A stretch of DNA of 64,000 bases from Protea cynaroides (taxonomy: Eukaryota > Streptophyta > Magnoliopsida > Proteales > Proteaceae), in NCBI GenBank assembly GCA_028583415.1, contig CM053276.1, positions 7,470,663-7,534,662 of the forward strand, read 5' to 3'. This document shows, piece after piece, positions 1 to 10,746 of this stretch (within the stretch, counting starts at the first letter, position 1; each line of letters opens with the position of its first letter). The notes under the pieces are model-generated. The model ran no database searches. It was not told the DNA's origin and saw only the letters and a list, made by a program, of their open reading frames with translations. A program made the position numbers and the translations under genes.

Positions 1-320
1 CAGAGTCTTTTGTCAGACCTTGCTGTCAGACACCCAAACTGTGGTCCGGGTATAAAACCAACCAATGGGACCCTCGAATTAAAATCCAACATATTATTAA
101 TTAAGGTATCAATAATCCTTATGTAATTAAAGCAGGAGCCACTATGAAAGAGGTTTAACCACACACTAACAAGAAGGGGATGGAAGGAGGGTATGAGGTG
201 ACACTTGTCACCCCAAGTAACCAACTCCCACTAGAAGTAGGAGTTACTCCTCCCTTGTGTGGGACTAACAAGACACCTATCAGGTGGGACCCCCTTCCCA
301 TGGAAGGTGGGGTTGCACCA
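1..320. other. Old host sequence left of H1
   Basis: No convincing coding region. Positions 1-40 contain a phrase of the type CAGACCTTGCTGTCAGACA that recalls the degenerate repeats at 27752-27901, so this is probably the left half of the sequence that continues at 27133. The last five bases (316-320, CACCA) are the left target-site duplication of H1. A TATAAAA-like string near position 50 has no recognisable gene behind it. Confidence 0.5.
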
Positions 321-828
321 TGTGAGGACAAAGATTGTTGGATTTGGGAAGTCGCCACCTAGATTAAGGTCTAGGACCTCAGAAATGTATGATCTCACCC
401 CAAGGTAAGACTTCAATTGACTCATGACCTTTAGATTGGATTTCTAGTCCATCAGAGGTTGGGTAAGCGTCAGGTTACGATTATGGGAAGGGATTAGGCA
501 CCCAAACCGCCCGATCAAAATCGGTCTCCTATACCTTTCCTATGCTTGACTCTATCTATTAAACCGAACCAAACCAAGTGGTTTGATATCCTTAAACCGA
601 ATCTGGATCCACCAGATTGCCTACGTATCATGGATTTCTTTCGAAAATCAGGTTCACCATCGTAGTTTAAGTGTGATTAAAGTTTATGATTGTAATTTAT
701 GCTTGTGCATGATTAAGTTCATTGTTCAAGAAGAAAATTATGCTTGAAATGATGAGAAACCCTATGGGTTAGGATCTGAATAGTTCATGCGGACTGATAA
801 ATAATCCTGATGGATCTAAGAATGGATA

Positions 829-3164
829 TGTAACACCCCAATTCTGATCCAACCAGAATGGTGTGAGTGAACCGTCATTGAACCAACGGTTCACACCAGG
901 ATCTCGAATAGGCCGTGTCCACTCATACAAACCATTACACATAACCACAATCAGAATATAATAGTACAGCGGAAGTCTTTTAAATATAATGAACTGAGAA
1001 TCTATCGATAACTTTAAATAAAATATCAAATTATCCAAATCCAAACAATAACTATAATATCATTACATCTCTTTAATCCAATCAAAAATAATAAAAATAA
1101 ATAAAAATCCAATCAAAGGCACACGCAGAAAGGGCACTCGCATGAAGCGTCATGCTCGTCCTCTCCTGCCTGTACATCCAACGCAGCAACACCTCCATAA
1201 GTCGGAGCATTCATGTAGTCATCCACAGTGTAACCTGCATCAACATCTAAAACATGTATATATACAAAGGGTGAGCTCACAACACAGCTCAGTAAGACAA
1301 TCAGACAGTTTCACAATATTATGCATGAGTAACAATCAATTTTATGCTGTGGTCTGGTTTTAAGTTTACAATGTGCTATAGAAAGGTTTGGTGGCCCCCG
1401 CGCACCTCTATACACGAAAGTGTGTGGCACCTCATGGTTCACACCCCCATTGGCCCACATGCACCCATCATGGAATAGAGATAGAGCTAAGATACCCACG
1501 TACCTCCCGATACTCTACCCATACCAAGTACCTAAGCCCCCATCGCCGTGGCTCGCAAACTGGGCTTGCAACTAACCAATCCTATATGTCATCAATGTAT
1601 GCTCTATCCCAGCACAGCCGTCTACGGCATAGAGATAGACCTAAGGCATTCCCACACCTCCCCTGATGCCCTATCCGCAACTAACTCACTAGGATAGAAA
1701 CAATACGCAGGTAGACCCTATCCCAACATAACTCCCTACGGCATAGAGATAGAGCTAAAGCATCGTGGACAAGCCCGCCGACCTCGGAGACCACAAGTGC
1801 CACATAACAATGGCCGGGCCAACATCAATATCGAGACCACAGTACCACGACCTTCCCCGATGCCCCACCCGTACCAAGCATGTTAAGACGTAATACTACA
1901 AAAGGTGCTAATGTGAAGAGCGATCCCAGCCCATGCCCCACTCCACACACTAACGAAAACAATCACATGCCTAACAATCACATCCTATCAATGCATGAAC
2001 AAGTAATAATAACCGAAAGTAAAGGATGGCATGTGAATATGCACAAAACAACACATCTCATATAATCAGGTGATTAACAACAATTTATCGGTCCCTTAAT
2101 TATTAGGTGTAGGTCAGATTCCCTTCTGCGCGCTCGTTCGATAACTTGCTCCACGTCGCAAGATCCAAACGATATGTCACAAAGTCCTACAATATTATTA
2201 GGGTTTCATTAGAATATTTTTCTTAGGGTTTGATGTTGGTCGGAAACCAACACTGTTACAAAATACCCTCACAGAGCTGACCGGTGGCATATACCGGTCG
2301 CAGCTCTGTGGGGAAGACTGGCGACCGGTATGGTCAGCCGGTCCCCACAGACCAGCCTCCCGAGGGATACCGGTGGCAACATACCGATCGCACCGTGTGC
2401 AACCGGTATAGTCGACCGGTATGTCTCCGGAAGACCATACATGGGTTTTTCGACTGTCGTCGATCATCCCCCATGGATTTCCAAGGTTTCACCTATCCAT
2501 TCTAAGTCTAATCTTTGAGTTAGAGTTATCCCCAACTCATTCGAGTCTCGTTTCAAAGAATATCATCTCGAAACTCGAATCTAGGGTTTGACGGCAACTT
2601 AGGGTTTATTGGCCAATTTAGGGTTTTAGATCAATACCTACTTTGCATGGTATTGATCCACCCACACAACTAACATAGGATAAGAAGAATAGTTAAAACA
2701 CTTACCGTTGACTGGCGTAGCGTGAGCTTCGTCGAACGGTAATGGCGGCACCTTCTTCTTCTTCCTAGCTCCTTCTCCTTTCCAACCTCTTTCTTTTCTC
2801 TAGGGTTTGCGAGAGACATTGGAAAGGATTTGAGGAGGCTTAAGGGTGTATTTATAGGCTAAAAATAGGGTTTAGTATCCCTACTAGGATTAGGAAACTT
2901 CTAGGATTCGAAATCAGGAAAATGGGACCCGTAGAGACTAATTTCCAGATCCCCGCACTTAGCTGCGCAAGCCATACCGGTCGACCGGTACCAAGACCGG
3001 TACCATCGACCGGTCAACATAAAATGATGACTATTTGGTCTTCTTTGGTCCGATTTCATACCTGTTTGTCATCCGCTTGTCCTGTCTGGCCTGGTAATGA
3101 TAGGAAGACCTGTCACGACACAAAACCAAGGTTTAGACCGGGTTTACGGAGTGCGGGTCTTACA
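829..3164 (-). mobile_element. Gypsy solo LTR, subfamily A, inserted in H1
   Basis: A 2336-bp LTR read on the minus strand, starting TGTAAGACCCGCACTCC and ending GGGGTGTTACA. It has a perfect target-site duplication GGATA (824-828 and 3165-3169), so it is a solo LTR left by LTR-LTR recombination. It carries ACCGGT-rich clusters near 2975-3020 (U3) and 2280-2430 (leader), a TATA box at 2849-2856 (TATAAATA on minus), and the conserved small ORF at 1113-1247. It is closest to the G5 LTRs: both have the GACTTTGTGACATATCG exon-like segment. Confidence 0.93.
1113..1247 (-). CDS. Conserved small ORF in the gypsy LTR (copy 1)
   Basis: A 44-codon frame plus stop, lying about 280-420 bases before the LTR end. 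It starts at the GAT codon that straddles a TTTTTAG splice-acceptor-like site and has no conserved ATG. Visible motifs are TVDDYMNAPTYGG near residues 7-19 and HDASCECPF near residues 32-40, then a TGA stop. The same frame and length occur in almost all LTR copies of this superfamily in the window. No known family is recognised. It may be the last exon of a spliced LTR transcript; whether it is translated is unknown. Confidence 0.45.
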   Translation of the reverse strand, partial: DVDAGYTVDDYMNAPTYGGVAALDVQAGEDEHDASCECPFCVCL

Positions 3165-3169
3165 GGATA

Positions 3170-3560
3170 ACCCTATGTGGGTCGAAATATGGATAACCAA
3201 TTTTGAGTTGGAATATGGATAACCCTATTTGGGTCAAAATGTGGATAACCCTATCTAGGTTGAAATATGGATAACCCTTTATGGGTCAAAATATGGATGG
3301 ATATCCTAGTGGATCTATGGATAGTCTGAGTAGACTAAAGTGTGGATCCGAATTTGGGATTCTCCCAAATAGCCTATGTATCCTAGGGTTTGCTCTAGGA
3401 ATCAGAATCCACGTAGTTCAAAATGGTGGGATAACCTGTTCTAGGTTAAGGATTTAAATCCTATTCTAGGTCTAAGGATTGAGAACTTATTCTAGGTTTA
3501 GGAATATGCTTAGGGGCAGAGATCGTCCTGAACTACCCTTTCATCCTAAGCTCTAATTTT
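3170..3560 (+). repeat. Short tandem repeats of the H1 LTR head
   Basis: Repeats of the type GGATAACCCTATNTGGGTC (period about 30) are followed by one copy of a longer unit of about 130-140 bp containing GAGTGGACTAAGG, TTGGGATTCTCCCAAAT and CTACGTATCCTAGGG. The same units are expanded in H2 at 6600-7352. Part of a non-coding LTR. Confidence 0.75.
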
Positions 3561-5150
3561 GAAAGGTTTGGCAAAGCATTCTCTTTCTTTGTTAAGATTT
3601 TTTATTATTTTCCATTATACCCTTCCCAAGAATGTGGGCGCCTAAATGCACATCCCCACGCCTAGATTGTCTTCTAGAAGTGTGCATATATGGTAGTTCA
3701 ACTAGGGTGTTGCATAAATTAAATTATTACCAAAATAAGTTATTCATCTAAATATGGCATATAATGCGTTTATGGCAAGAAATACACATATAGCAAGATT
3801 GTTGAAAATCTCCCCAATATGACATGTGTTGCAAATAAGGCAAGAACTTATATGGCAAGATCTAGTATGCTAATCTAAGCATGGCAAGACCTAACATGGC
3901 AAGAAATCAATATATGCATCTATATGTCAAATATGGCAAGCACCAAACATAGAATGCAAATATGGCAAAAAAAATATCATGAATCATCCAAATAAGGTAA
4001 GATCCTGTATGTTATCTTCTAAGACTGGTAAGATCTAAGAATGGCATTTTTATGCATGGAAAGGTTAAAAATAACAAGATATCACAATAGGCATATGTAT
4101 AAGTATGGAAAGCACCAATTATAGCATGTGTATACATAGTAAGAAATATCCATCATACCAAATATAGAAACAACATATGAAAAAACCAATAATGCCAAGT
4201 AATCTAGAGATTGTTATGCCAAATATTGCAAAAAAATAATGTTAGCATAGCATGCATGACACGTTGAATGAAAACAGCAAAACACTTTCTGTGTACTTTA
4301 TAAATCGGCTTGTAACCCTACTTCCAGGAAGTCAAATGAAGCACAAAATATATCAAGTTAAGGCTAATTCAATGAACTATATTTTCTCTGAAAAGATGTA
4401 TCCCAAATTCTGGGTCTAAACCTATGAGAAAGCTCACCAAAATTTGGGCTTTAATTCTGACAGAGTCCATTCCAGACTCTACTGGGTCATGGTAAAACTG
4501 ATGCACAGAGGGCTTTTCATGTCCAAATGGACCCCAACTTATATGAGATCAAAGTAGACTCAGAGATCTACAATTTCTCTGGAGGGGTCAAAACCTAACA
4601 AAAAGGCCAAGTGAGTCAAAAAACACTCACAATGACAAGTCAATGCACTATCCATAATCATTCCAGATTCATACCATTTTTATTTTAAAATCCATATTCA
4701 ATTCAATATTCATTAAAAATTTAATCCACAGCAGTTTACATGATTTTTTCATGGCCTTCCCAGATTCAAATGAATCCAAAATTTTTAGGAGATCTTTCTG
4801 ACTCATAGATGAGTCTAGGGTAAAATTTTGAGGGCCATTGGATTGATTTTGATATATTATAACTGAAACCCTAATTCGAGTTCTAGATCTGGCGTTTTAA
4901 ATCTGGTGTTCCACTCATGGATTTGTTTGGCTAAGCAACCCTCCATGGATGGAGCTCAGTTTTGGACCAGAGGAGTCTCGTATCATGTAGAATGAGGGAA
5001 AAAATCATAGACATGGCACAATCATAGCAAAGGTTGATCAAACATGTATCATCAATGTAAATCACATACTATAACCTATCATGACCTATTCAATCATTCA
5101 TATTCATCAAAGATAATTATTGGGACATGAGTTTAGGTTTCTTACCTTGT
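3560..5150. repeat. AT-rich middle of H1 with recurring ATGGCAAG words
   Basis: Starts with a stretch shared with H2 (3510-3730 matches 21975-22200). The words ATGGCAAG, TGGCAAGA and AATATGGCA then recur irregularly between 3770 and 4250. No gene is visible. Downstream of about 4260 the two H copies are hard to align by eye, so this middle section evolves quickly. Confidence 0.6.
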
Positions 5151-5179
5151 CCTAAAGGTGGGTGAATCCTTTGTTGTAG

Positions 5180-6035
5180 CTTGCTTGAAAAGAATGATGA
5201 TGGTGAGTGCTCTTCCTTTCTTTTCTTCTTTCTCCTCTTCTTTGCTCCTTTCTTTTCTTCTTCCTCTTATTCTTCTCGGCTTCCTCTCCTTTTCCCTTTT
5301 TCTTTCTTTTTTTCTTCTTCTCACTCTCTCGGCTCTCCTTCTTTTCCCTTTTTCTTTCTTTTTCTTTTCTTCTCTCTCTCTCGACTCTCCTTCTTCTCCC
5401 TTTTTCTTTCTTTTTCTTTTCTTCTCTCTCTATCGGCTCTCCTTCTTCTCCCTTTTTCTTTCTTTTTCTTTTCTTTTCTTTCTCGGCTCTCCTTCTTCTC
5501 CCTTTTATTTTCTTTTTTCTTTTTCCTCTTCTCTTTCTCTCTCTCTCTCAGCTTTTATCTTCTCTCCCTCTTCTCCCGCTCAACCTCTCTCTCATTCCCC
5601 AAAACAGAAAATAAAATCCCCTCTTTTTCTCACGTCTTCTTTCCTTCTTTCCTTTTCTTCTCTTTTCCTTTTTCTCCCTCTCCATCTTTCCATCTCTCTC
5701 TCTTTCTTTCCTTTTCTTCTTTTTTCCTTCTTCTTCACTCATTCTCTCTTTCAAAACAGAAAATAATCCCCTCCTTCCTCACGGCTTCTCTCCTTCTTTC
5801 CTTTTCTTCTTCTTTCCTTTTCATCCCTCTCCATCTGTCTGTCTCTCTCTCCCTCTTTCCTTTTCTTCTTCTTTCCTTCTTCTCCCTCTCCATCCGTCCG
5901 TCTCTCTCTCCCTCTTTCGTTTTCTTCTTATTTTCTTTCTTCTCCCTCTCCATCAGTCTGTCTCTCTTTCCTTCCCTTTTCTCTTGGTCGGCCAGCCCTT
6001 TTCTTGCCTTAATTTTCTTCTTTCCTTTCTAATCC
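5180..6035 (+). repeat. 850-bp polypyrimidine (CT-rich) tract of H1
   Basis: Almost pure C and T on the plus strand. Internal structure includes about five copies of a roughly 52-bp unit (CGGCTCTCC words starting near 5277, 5330, 5382, 5434 and 5484) and about three copies of a roughly 60-bp unit with CCCTCTCCATC near 5825, 5885 and 5945. Long open frames in all three plus-strand phases are artefacts, because a stop codon needs an A and A is nearly absent. A mirror-type polypurine/polypyrimidine tract like this can form triplex DNA in principle. Confidence 0.85.
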
Positions 6036-6599
6036 ATCACCTTTCCAATCCTATTCCATCTAGTCGACACATAGCTGTCATCCTTCCTTCATATTTAGAT
6101 ATATCACATTTTACATATATGTGTGAGGACAAAGATTGAAATTTTTGGAAGTCTCCACCTAGATTAAGGTCTAGGACCTTAGAAATGTGAAATCTCACCC
6201 CAAGGTAAGACTTCGATTGACTCATGATCCTTAGATTGGATTTCTGGTCCATCAGAGATTGGGTAAGCATCAGGTTACGGTTATGGGAAGGGGTTAGGCA
6301 CCCAAACCGCCCGATCAAAATTGGTCTCCTATGCCTTTCCTATGCTAGACTCTATCTATTAAATCGAACCAAACCAAGTGATTTAATATCATTGAACCGA
6401 ATCTGTATCCATCAGATTGCCAACGTATCACGGAATTATTCCAAAAATTAGGTTCACCATCGTAGTTCAGGTGTGATTAAAGTTTATGGCTTTGATTTAT
6501 GCTTGTGCATGATTAAGTTCATTGTTCAAGTTGAAGTTTATGCTTGAAAGGTTGAGAAATCCTATGGGTTAGGATCTGGATAGTCCCCATGTGAAGTGA

Positions 6600-7352
6600 T
6601 AGATAGTCCTGATGGATCTATGGATAACCCTATCTGGGTCAAAATATGGATAACCCTTTCTGGGTTGGAATATGGATAACCCTATTTAGGTCAACATGTG
6701 GATGGATATCCTAGTGGATCTATGGATAGTCCGAGTGGACTAAGGTATGGATCCAAATTTGGGATTCTCCCAAATGGCCTACGTATCCTAGGGTTTGACC
6801 TAGGAATCAGAATCCGCGTAGTTCAGGCTGATGGGTGGATATCCAAGTGAATCTATGAATAGTCCGAGTGGACTAAATGTGGATCCGAATTTGGGTTTCT
6901 CCCAAATGGCCTACGTATCCTAGGGTTTGCCCTAGGAAACAAAATCCACGTAGTTCGAGATCTGGGTCGGAATGGGGATGGATATCCTAGTGGATCTATG
7001 GATAGTCCGAGTGGACTAAGGTGAGGATCTGAATTTGGGATTCTCCCAAATGGCCTACGTATCCTAATGTTTGCCTTAGAAATCAGAATCCACGTAGTTC
7101 AGGCTGGATAACCCTATTTGGGTTAAAATATGGGTAAATATCCTAGTAGGCCTATGGATAGTCCGAGTGGACTAAGGTGTGGAACCGAATTTGGGATTCT
7201 CCCAAATGGCCTACGTATCCTAGGGTTTGCCCTAGGAATCAGAATTCGCGTAGTTCAAACTGGATGAGTGGATATCCTAGTGGATCTATGGATAGTCTGA
7301 GTGGACTAAGGTGTGGATCCGAATTTGGATTCTCCCAAATGGCCTACGTATC
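6600..7352 (+). repeat. Tandem array of about 135-bp units in H2 (left part)
   Basis: About five imperfect copies of a unit reading roughly: GGATATCCTAGTGGATC, then GATAGTCCGAGTGGAC, TTGGGATTCTCCCAAAT, GGCCTACGTATCCTAGGG, GAATCAGAATCCGCGTAG. Short GGATAACCC repeats precede it. The array is split by G1 at 7353 and continues at 19156. Confidence 0.8.
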
Positions 7353-9372
7353 TGTCACACCCCAATTCCGACTGAACCAAAAGTGTGAATGGTCACTGAA
7401 CCAAGGGTTCACACCAGGATCTCAATAAGATCGTGTCCACTCATACAAACCATTGCACATAACCATAATCAGAATATAATAAAATACAGCGAAAGTCTTA
7501 AATTAAATGAACTGAGTTCTCTATTGATAATTTAAATAAAAGATCCAATTATTCTTCACACCAAAACGTAAATAAATATCCTTACATCAATTGTAAATCC
7601 AACTGAAAATAAATAAATAAACTAAACAAATCCTAGAGATACACGAAGAAAGGGCACTCGCATGAAGCGTCATGCTCGTCCTCTCCTGCTTGCACTTCCA
7701 AAGCAGCAACACCTCCATACGTCGGAGCGTCCATGTAATCCTCCACAGTATAACCTGCATCAACATCTAAAAACATGTATATATATACAGGGTGAGCTCA
7801 CAACTTAACTCAGTAAGACAATCAGACAATGCAACAAACATATGCATGAGTAACATTCACATTATGGTCTGGTTTAAGTTTGCAATGTGCTATAGAAAGG
7901 ATTGGTGGCCACTGCACCTCTATACACAAGTGTGTAAAGCCGTCCAATGGATCAAACACCACTTCATCCCACATGCACCCACCATGGAATAGAGATAGAG
8001 CTAAAGCGTCCGGATCAAACACCGCCAACACTTCCCCTGATACCCTACCCATACCAACACGTAAGCCCCTATTGACGAGGGCTTGTAAATTGGGCTCGCA
8101 ACTAACCAATCCTATATGTCATCACAGTAGGCCCTATCCCAGCACAGCTCCCTACGGCATAGAGATAGAGCTAGAGTCTAGTGGCCTGGCCGGAGACCAC
8201 AGTATCACTTTCTCCCCCTGATACCCTACCCGCACCAAGCATGCTAAGACAGAATGATACGAAAAGGTGCTAGTGTGAGGAATGATTCCAGACCCTCGGC
8301 CCTTCCCATTCCACACACCAACGAAAACAATCACATGCCTAACAGTCACATCCTAGCATAGCGAATATGCATGAACAATAATAATAACTGAAAGTAAAGG
8401 ATGACATGCGAGTATGCACAAACATCAGTCCACAGAATCATAGTTATTAACAACGTTTTACTGTTATTAGATTATTAGGGTTTAGGTCTGATTCCCTTAC
8501 CTGACGCTTGTTTGATAGTTTTCTCCACATCACAGAATCCAAACTTGCTATCACAAGGTCCTACACGATGTTAGAGTTGAGTTAGAATAGTTTTTCTTAG
8601 GGTTTACATTGGTCGAAAAATCAACAAGGTCAAAACACTTCTCACAGAGCAGATCAATAGTACCGGCCACGGAACTGTGGGGAAAGGTGTGACCGGTATG
8701 GTCGACCGGTCCCCACAGACCAGCCTCCAGGAGATACCGGTCACAGGTACCGATCGCATAGGGTGCGACCGGTATGGTCAATCGATATGTCTCTGGGAGA
8801 CCATACATCCGGTTCTCGCCTTTCGTCGGTCACCCCCTATTGATTATAGGGTTCTCCAACACATTCTAGGTCTAAGCAATGAGTTAGAGTGGTTTCCCAC
8901 TCCATTCAAATCCTAGTTTCAATGGTCTTCAGCCTAGAACTTGAATCTAGGGTTTATCGACTAGATTAGGGTTTGTCAGTAAAATATGGTTTAGATTAAT
9001 ACCTCACTTTGCATGTTATTGATCCTTATATAGGCTAGGGTTGAGTTTAGGAAGTCCCCTTACGATAGGAAAGTCCTAGGGTTTGAAATTTGGAAAGTGG
9101 GACCCGTAGAGATCCATTTCTGGATCTAAGTGGTCTGCTGCTCAGGCTATACCGGTCAACCGGTACCAAGACCGGTATGAAAATAATATCATGTAATTTT
9201 ATCCGTTTTCATACTTGGTTGTCATCCGCTCGTCCCGTTTGGCCCGGTGATGATTGGAAGACCTGTTACGACATGAATTAAAGGTTTAGATCGGGTTCAT
9301 GGAGTGCGGGTCTTACAACTCCCCCGCCCTTATAAGAAATTTCGTCTCCGAAATTTGCATGTAGGTTTCACA
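7353..9372 (-). repeat. G1 3' LTR (subfamily A)
   Basis: Reads on minus from TGTGAAACCTACATGC (9372) to GGGGTGTGACA (7353). It is about 300 bp shorter than the 5' LTR, chiefly because of a deletion near 9030 that removes the counterpart of about 18590-18800. It contains a second internal polypurine tract (9318-9331), ACCGGT clusters near 8690-8780 and 9150-9175, and the small conserved ORF 7633-7767. Confidence 0.9.
7633..7767 (-). CDS. Conserved small ORF in the G1 3' LTR
   Basis: 44 codons plus a TAG stop, with the same frame and length as copy 1. Motifs GYTVEDYMDAPTYGG and HDASCECPF are intact. It lies directly after a TTTTTAG acceptor-like site. Function unknown. Confidence 0.45.
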   Translation of the reverse strand, partial: DVDAGYTVEDYMDAPTYGGVAALEVQAGEDEHDASCECPFFVYL

Positions 9373-9390
9373 ACTCCCCCACCCTTAAAA
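9373..9390 (-). other. G1 polypurine tract (primary)
   Basis: Reads TTTTAAGGGTGGGGGAGT on the minus strand, immediately before the TGTGAAACC LTR start. This is the primer site for plus-strand DNA synthesis. A second, similar tract lies 55 bp further inside the LTR. Confidence 0.85.
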
Positions 9391-9771
9391 TAAATTTTGG
9401 CCTCGAAATTTGAACGTACCTTGGTCGTCAAAAAGGTTAGGGTATTCCTTTCGCATCGCGTTCTCTTCCTCCCAAGTGATTTCTTCTACATCTTGGTTTT
9501 TCCAATGCACTTTCACATAAAGGATATCCTTGCTTCGGAGATGCAGTACCTTTCGACTTGTGAGCATCACAGGTACTACTTCAAATGTCAAGTCCTCTGT
9601 CAAGTCATGAACGCTTGACATGGATGGTGGTAGAGCCAGTTGATATGTCACATTGCCACATCTGGTCAAAATCTCGTATGGCCTCATATACCTGGGGCAT
9701 AGCTTCCCCTTCTTACCAAACCGTTTCAGACCTCGCACAGGTGATATCTTCAAGAACACTTTATCACCCAC
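9385..9771 (-). pseudogene. G1 integrase C-terminus with GPY/F module and chromodomain
   Basis: A 128-residue frame. It begins with GDKVFLKISPVRGL and contains the GPY/F-type module (RYMRPYEIL with LPPSMSSVHD) typical of gypsy integrases. It ends in a chromodomain-like tail (KDILYVKVHWKNQ, EEITWEEE) that in chromoviruses directs integration to heterochromatin. The segment between SSVHD and LTEDL is shorter than in G4 and G5, indicating a deletion of roughly 30 codons (FHV..LKKYVRDPSH part missing). Confidence 0.85.
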
Positions 9772-9816
9772 TACAAACTCCAGATCTCGACGTTGATTAT
9801 CTGCATAGTGCTTTTG

Positions 9817-10584
9817 TCAAACTTGAGATATTTTCACTATTTCCTTAATTTGATCAATCACTCGACAAGTTTCTTCGACGAACTCGGTTCCTACAATCCT
9901 TCTCTCTCCCACCTCATTCCATAACAGAGGTGTACGATATTTCTTCCCATAGAGTGCCTCATATGGAGCCATTTGGATCGTAGCCTGGTAACTATTATTA
10001 TAAGTAAACTTGATGAGCGATAGCTTCTCGTCCCAAGCACCTTTGAAATCTAGGGCATACGCTCTGAGCATATCTTCCAAGATTTGAATAGTTCTTTTTG
10101 ACTGCTCGTCTGTCTGAGGATGAAAAGTTGTACTAAACTTCATCTTGGTTCCCATGGCTTTCTGTAATCCTTCCCAGAACTTTGATGTAAAATGAGGGTC
10201 TCTGTCAGATACTATACTTTCTGGGACATCATGAAGTCTGACTATATTATCCACATATAGCTTGGCCAGCTTCTCCATGGTATACTGAGGTCTGACAGCG
10301 ATGAATTGAGCTATCTTAGTAAGTCGATCGACTATAACCCATACTGCATCCACTGACCTTGGTGTCAAGGGTAGGCCAGTGACAAAATCCATTGTGATAC
10401 AATCCCACTTCCATGCTGGCTCCGATAGTGATTGTAGCAAACCTGTGGGTCTCTGTCTTTCAGCTTTAACTTTCTGGCAATTCAAATATTGGAACACGAA
10501 TCGAGTTACATCCGCTTTCATACCCCTCCACCAATATAGTCTTCTTAAATCATGGTACATCTTGGTGGTTCCTGGATGTACCAA
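9817..10584 (-). pseudogene. G1 integrase core
   Basis: A 255-residue frame with the end of the zinc-binding region (QYLNCQKVKAERQRP) and the catalytic core: WDCITMDFVTGLP carrying the first Asp, SDRDPHFTSKFWEG carrying the second, and FHPQTDEQSKRTIQILED carrying the Glu region. In the zinc motif the first cysteine is read as Tyr (QYLNC where G5 has QCLNC), which would weaken zinc binding. It joins integrase reading on both sides only through frame breaks. Confidence 0.88.
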
Positions 10585-10746
10585 AATGGGGTGTAATGAG
10601 CTTTTTTCATAACTCTATCTCTGATATTTGAGTTCTCACTCTCAGGTATACATAATCGTCCACGATACCTGAGTACCTTGTCTGAATCCAAGGTAAAATC
10701 AGGGTTGCTTTTACCCTTCTCTAGATCTTCTTGCACAGTCTTGAGG
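10545..10746 (-). pseudogene. G1 RNase H-integrase linker and integrase N-terminus
   Basis: Contains EDLEKGKSNPDFTLDSDKVLRY and RGRLCIPESEN, the stretch that precedes the HHCC zinc finger in G4 and G5. It is cut at 10746 by the inserted solo LTR; the reading resumes at 13055-13060 with a duplicated TGAGG. A frame break near 10570 separates it from the core. Confidence 0.8.

Noticed and set aside
2280..2430. CRISPR-like regularly spaced short repeats (ACCGGT clusters)
   Set aside because: Units are 6-14 bases, irregularly spaced and palindromic, without unique spacers of constant length, in a plant LTR context.
5158..6032. Three long plus-strand open frames (202, 283 and 135 residues) and their purine-strand shadows
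   Set aside because: They lie in an almost pure CT tract where stop codons cannot arise. Ser/Leu/Phe-only composition and coexistence in all three phases show they are not genes.
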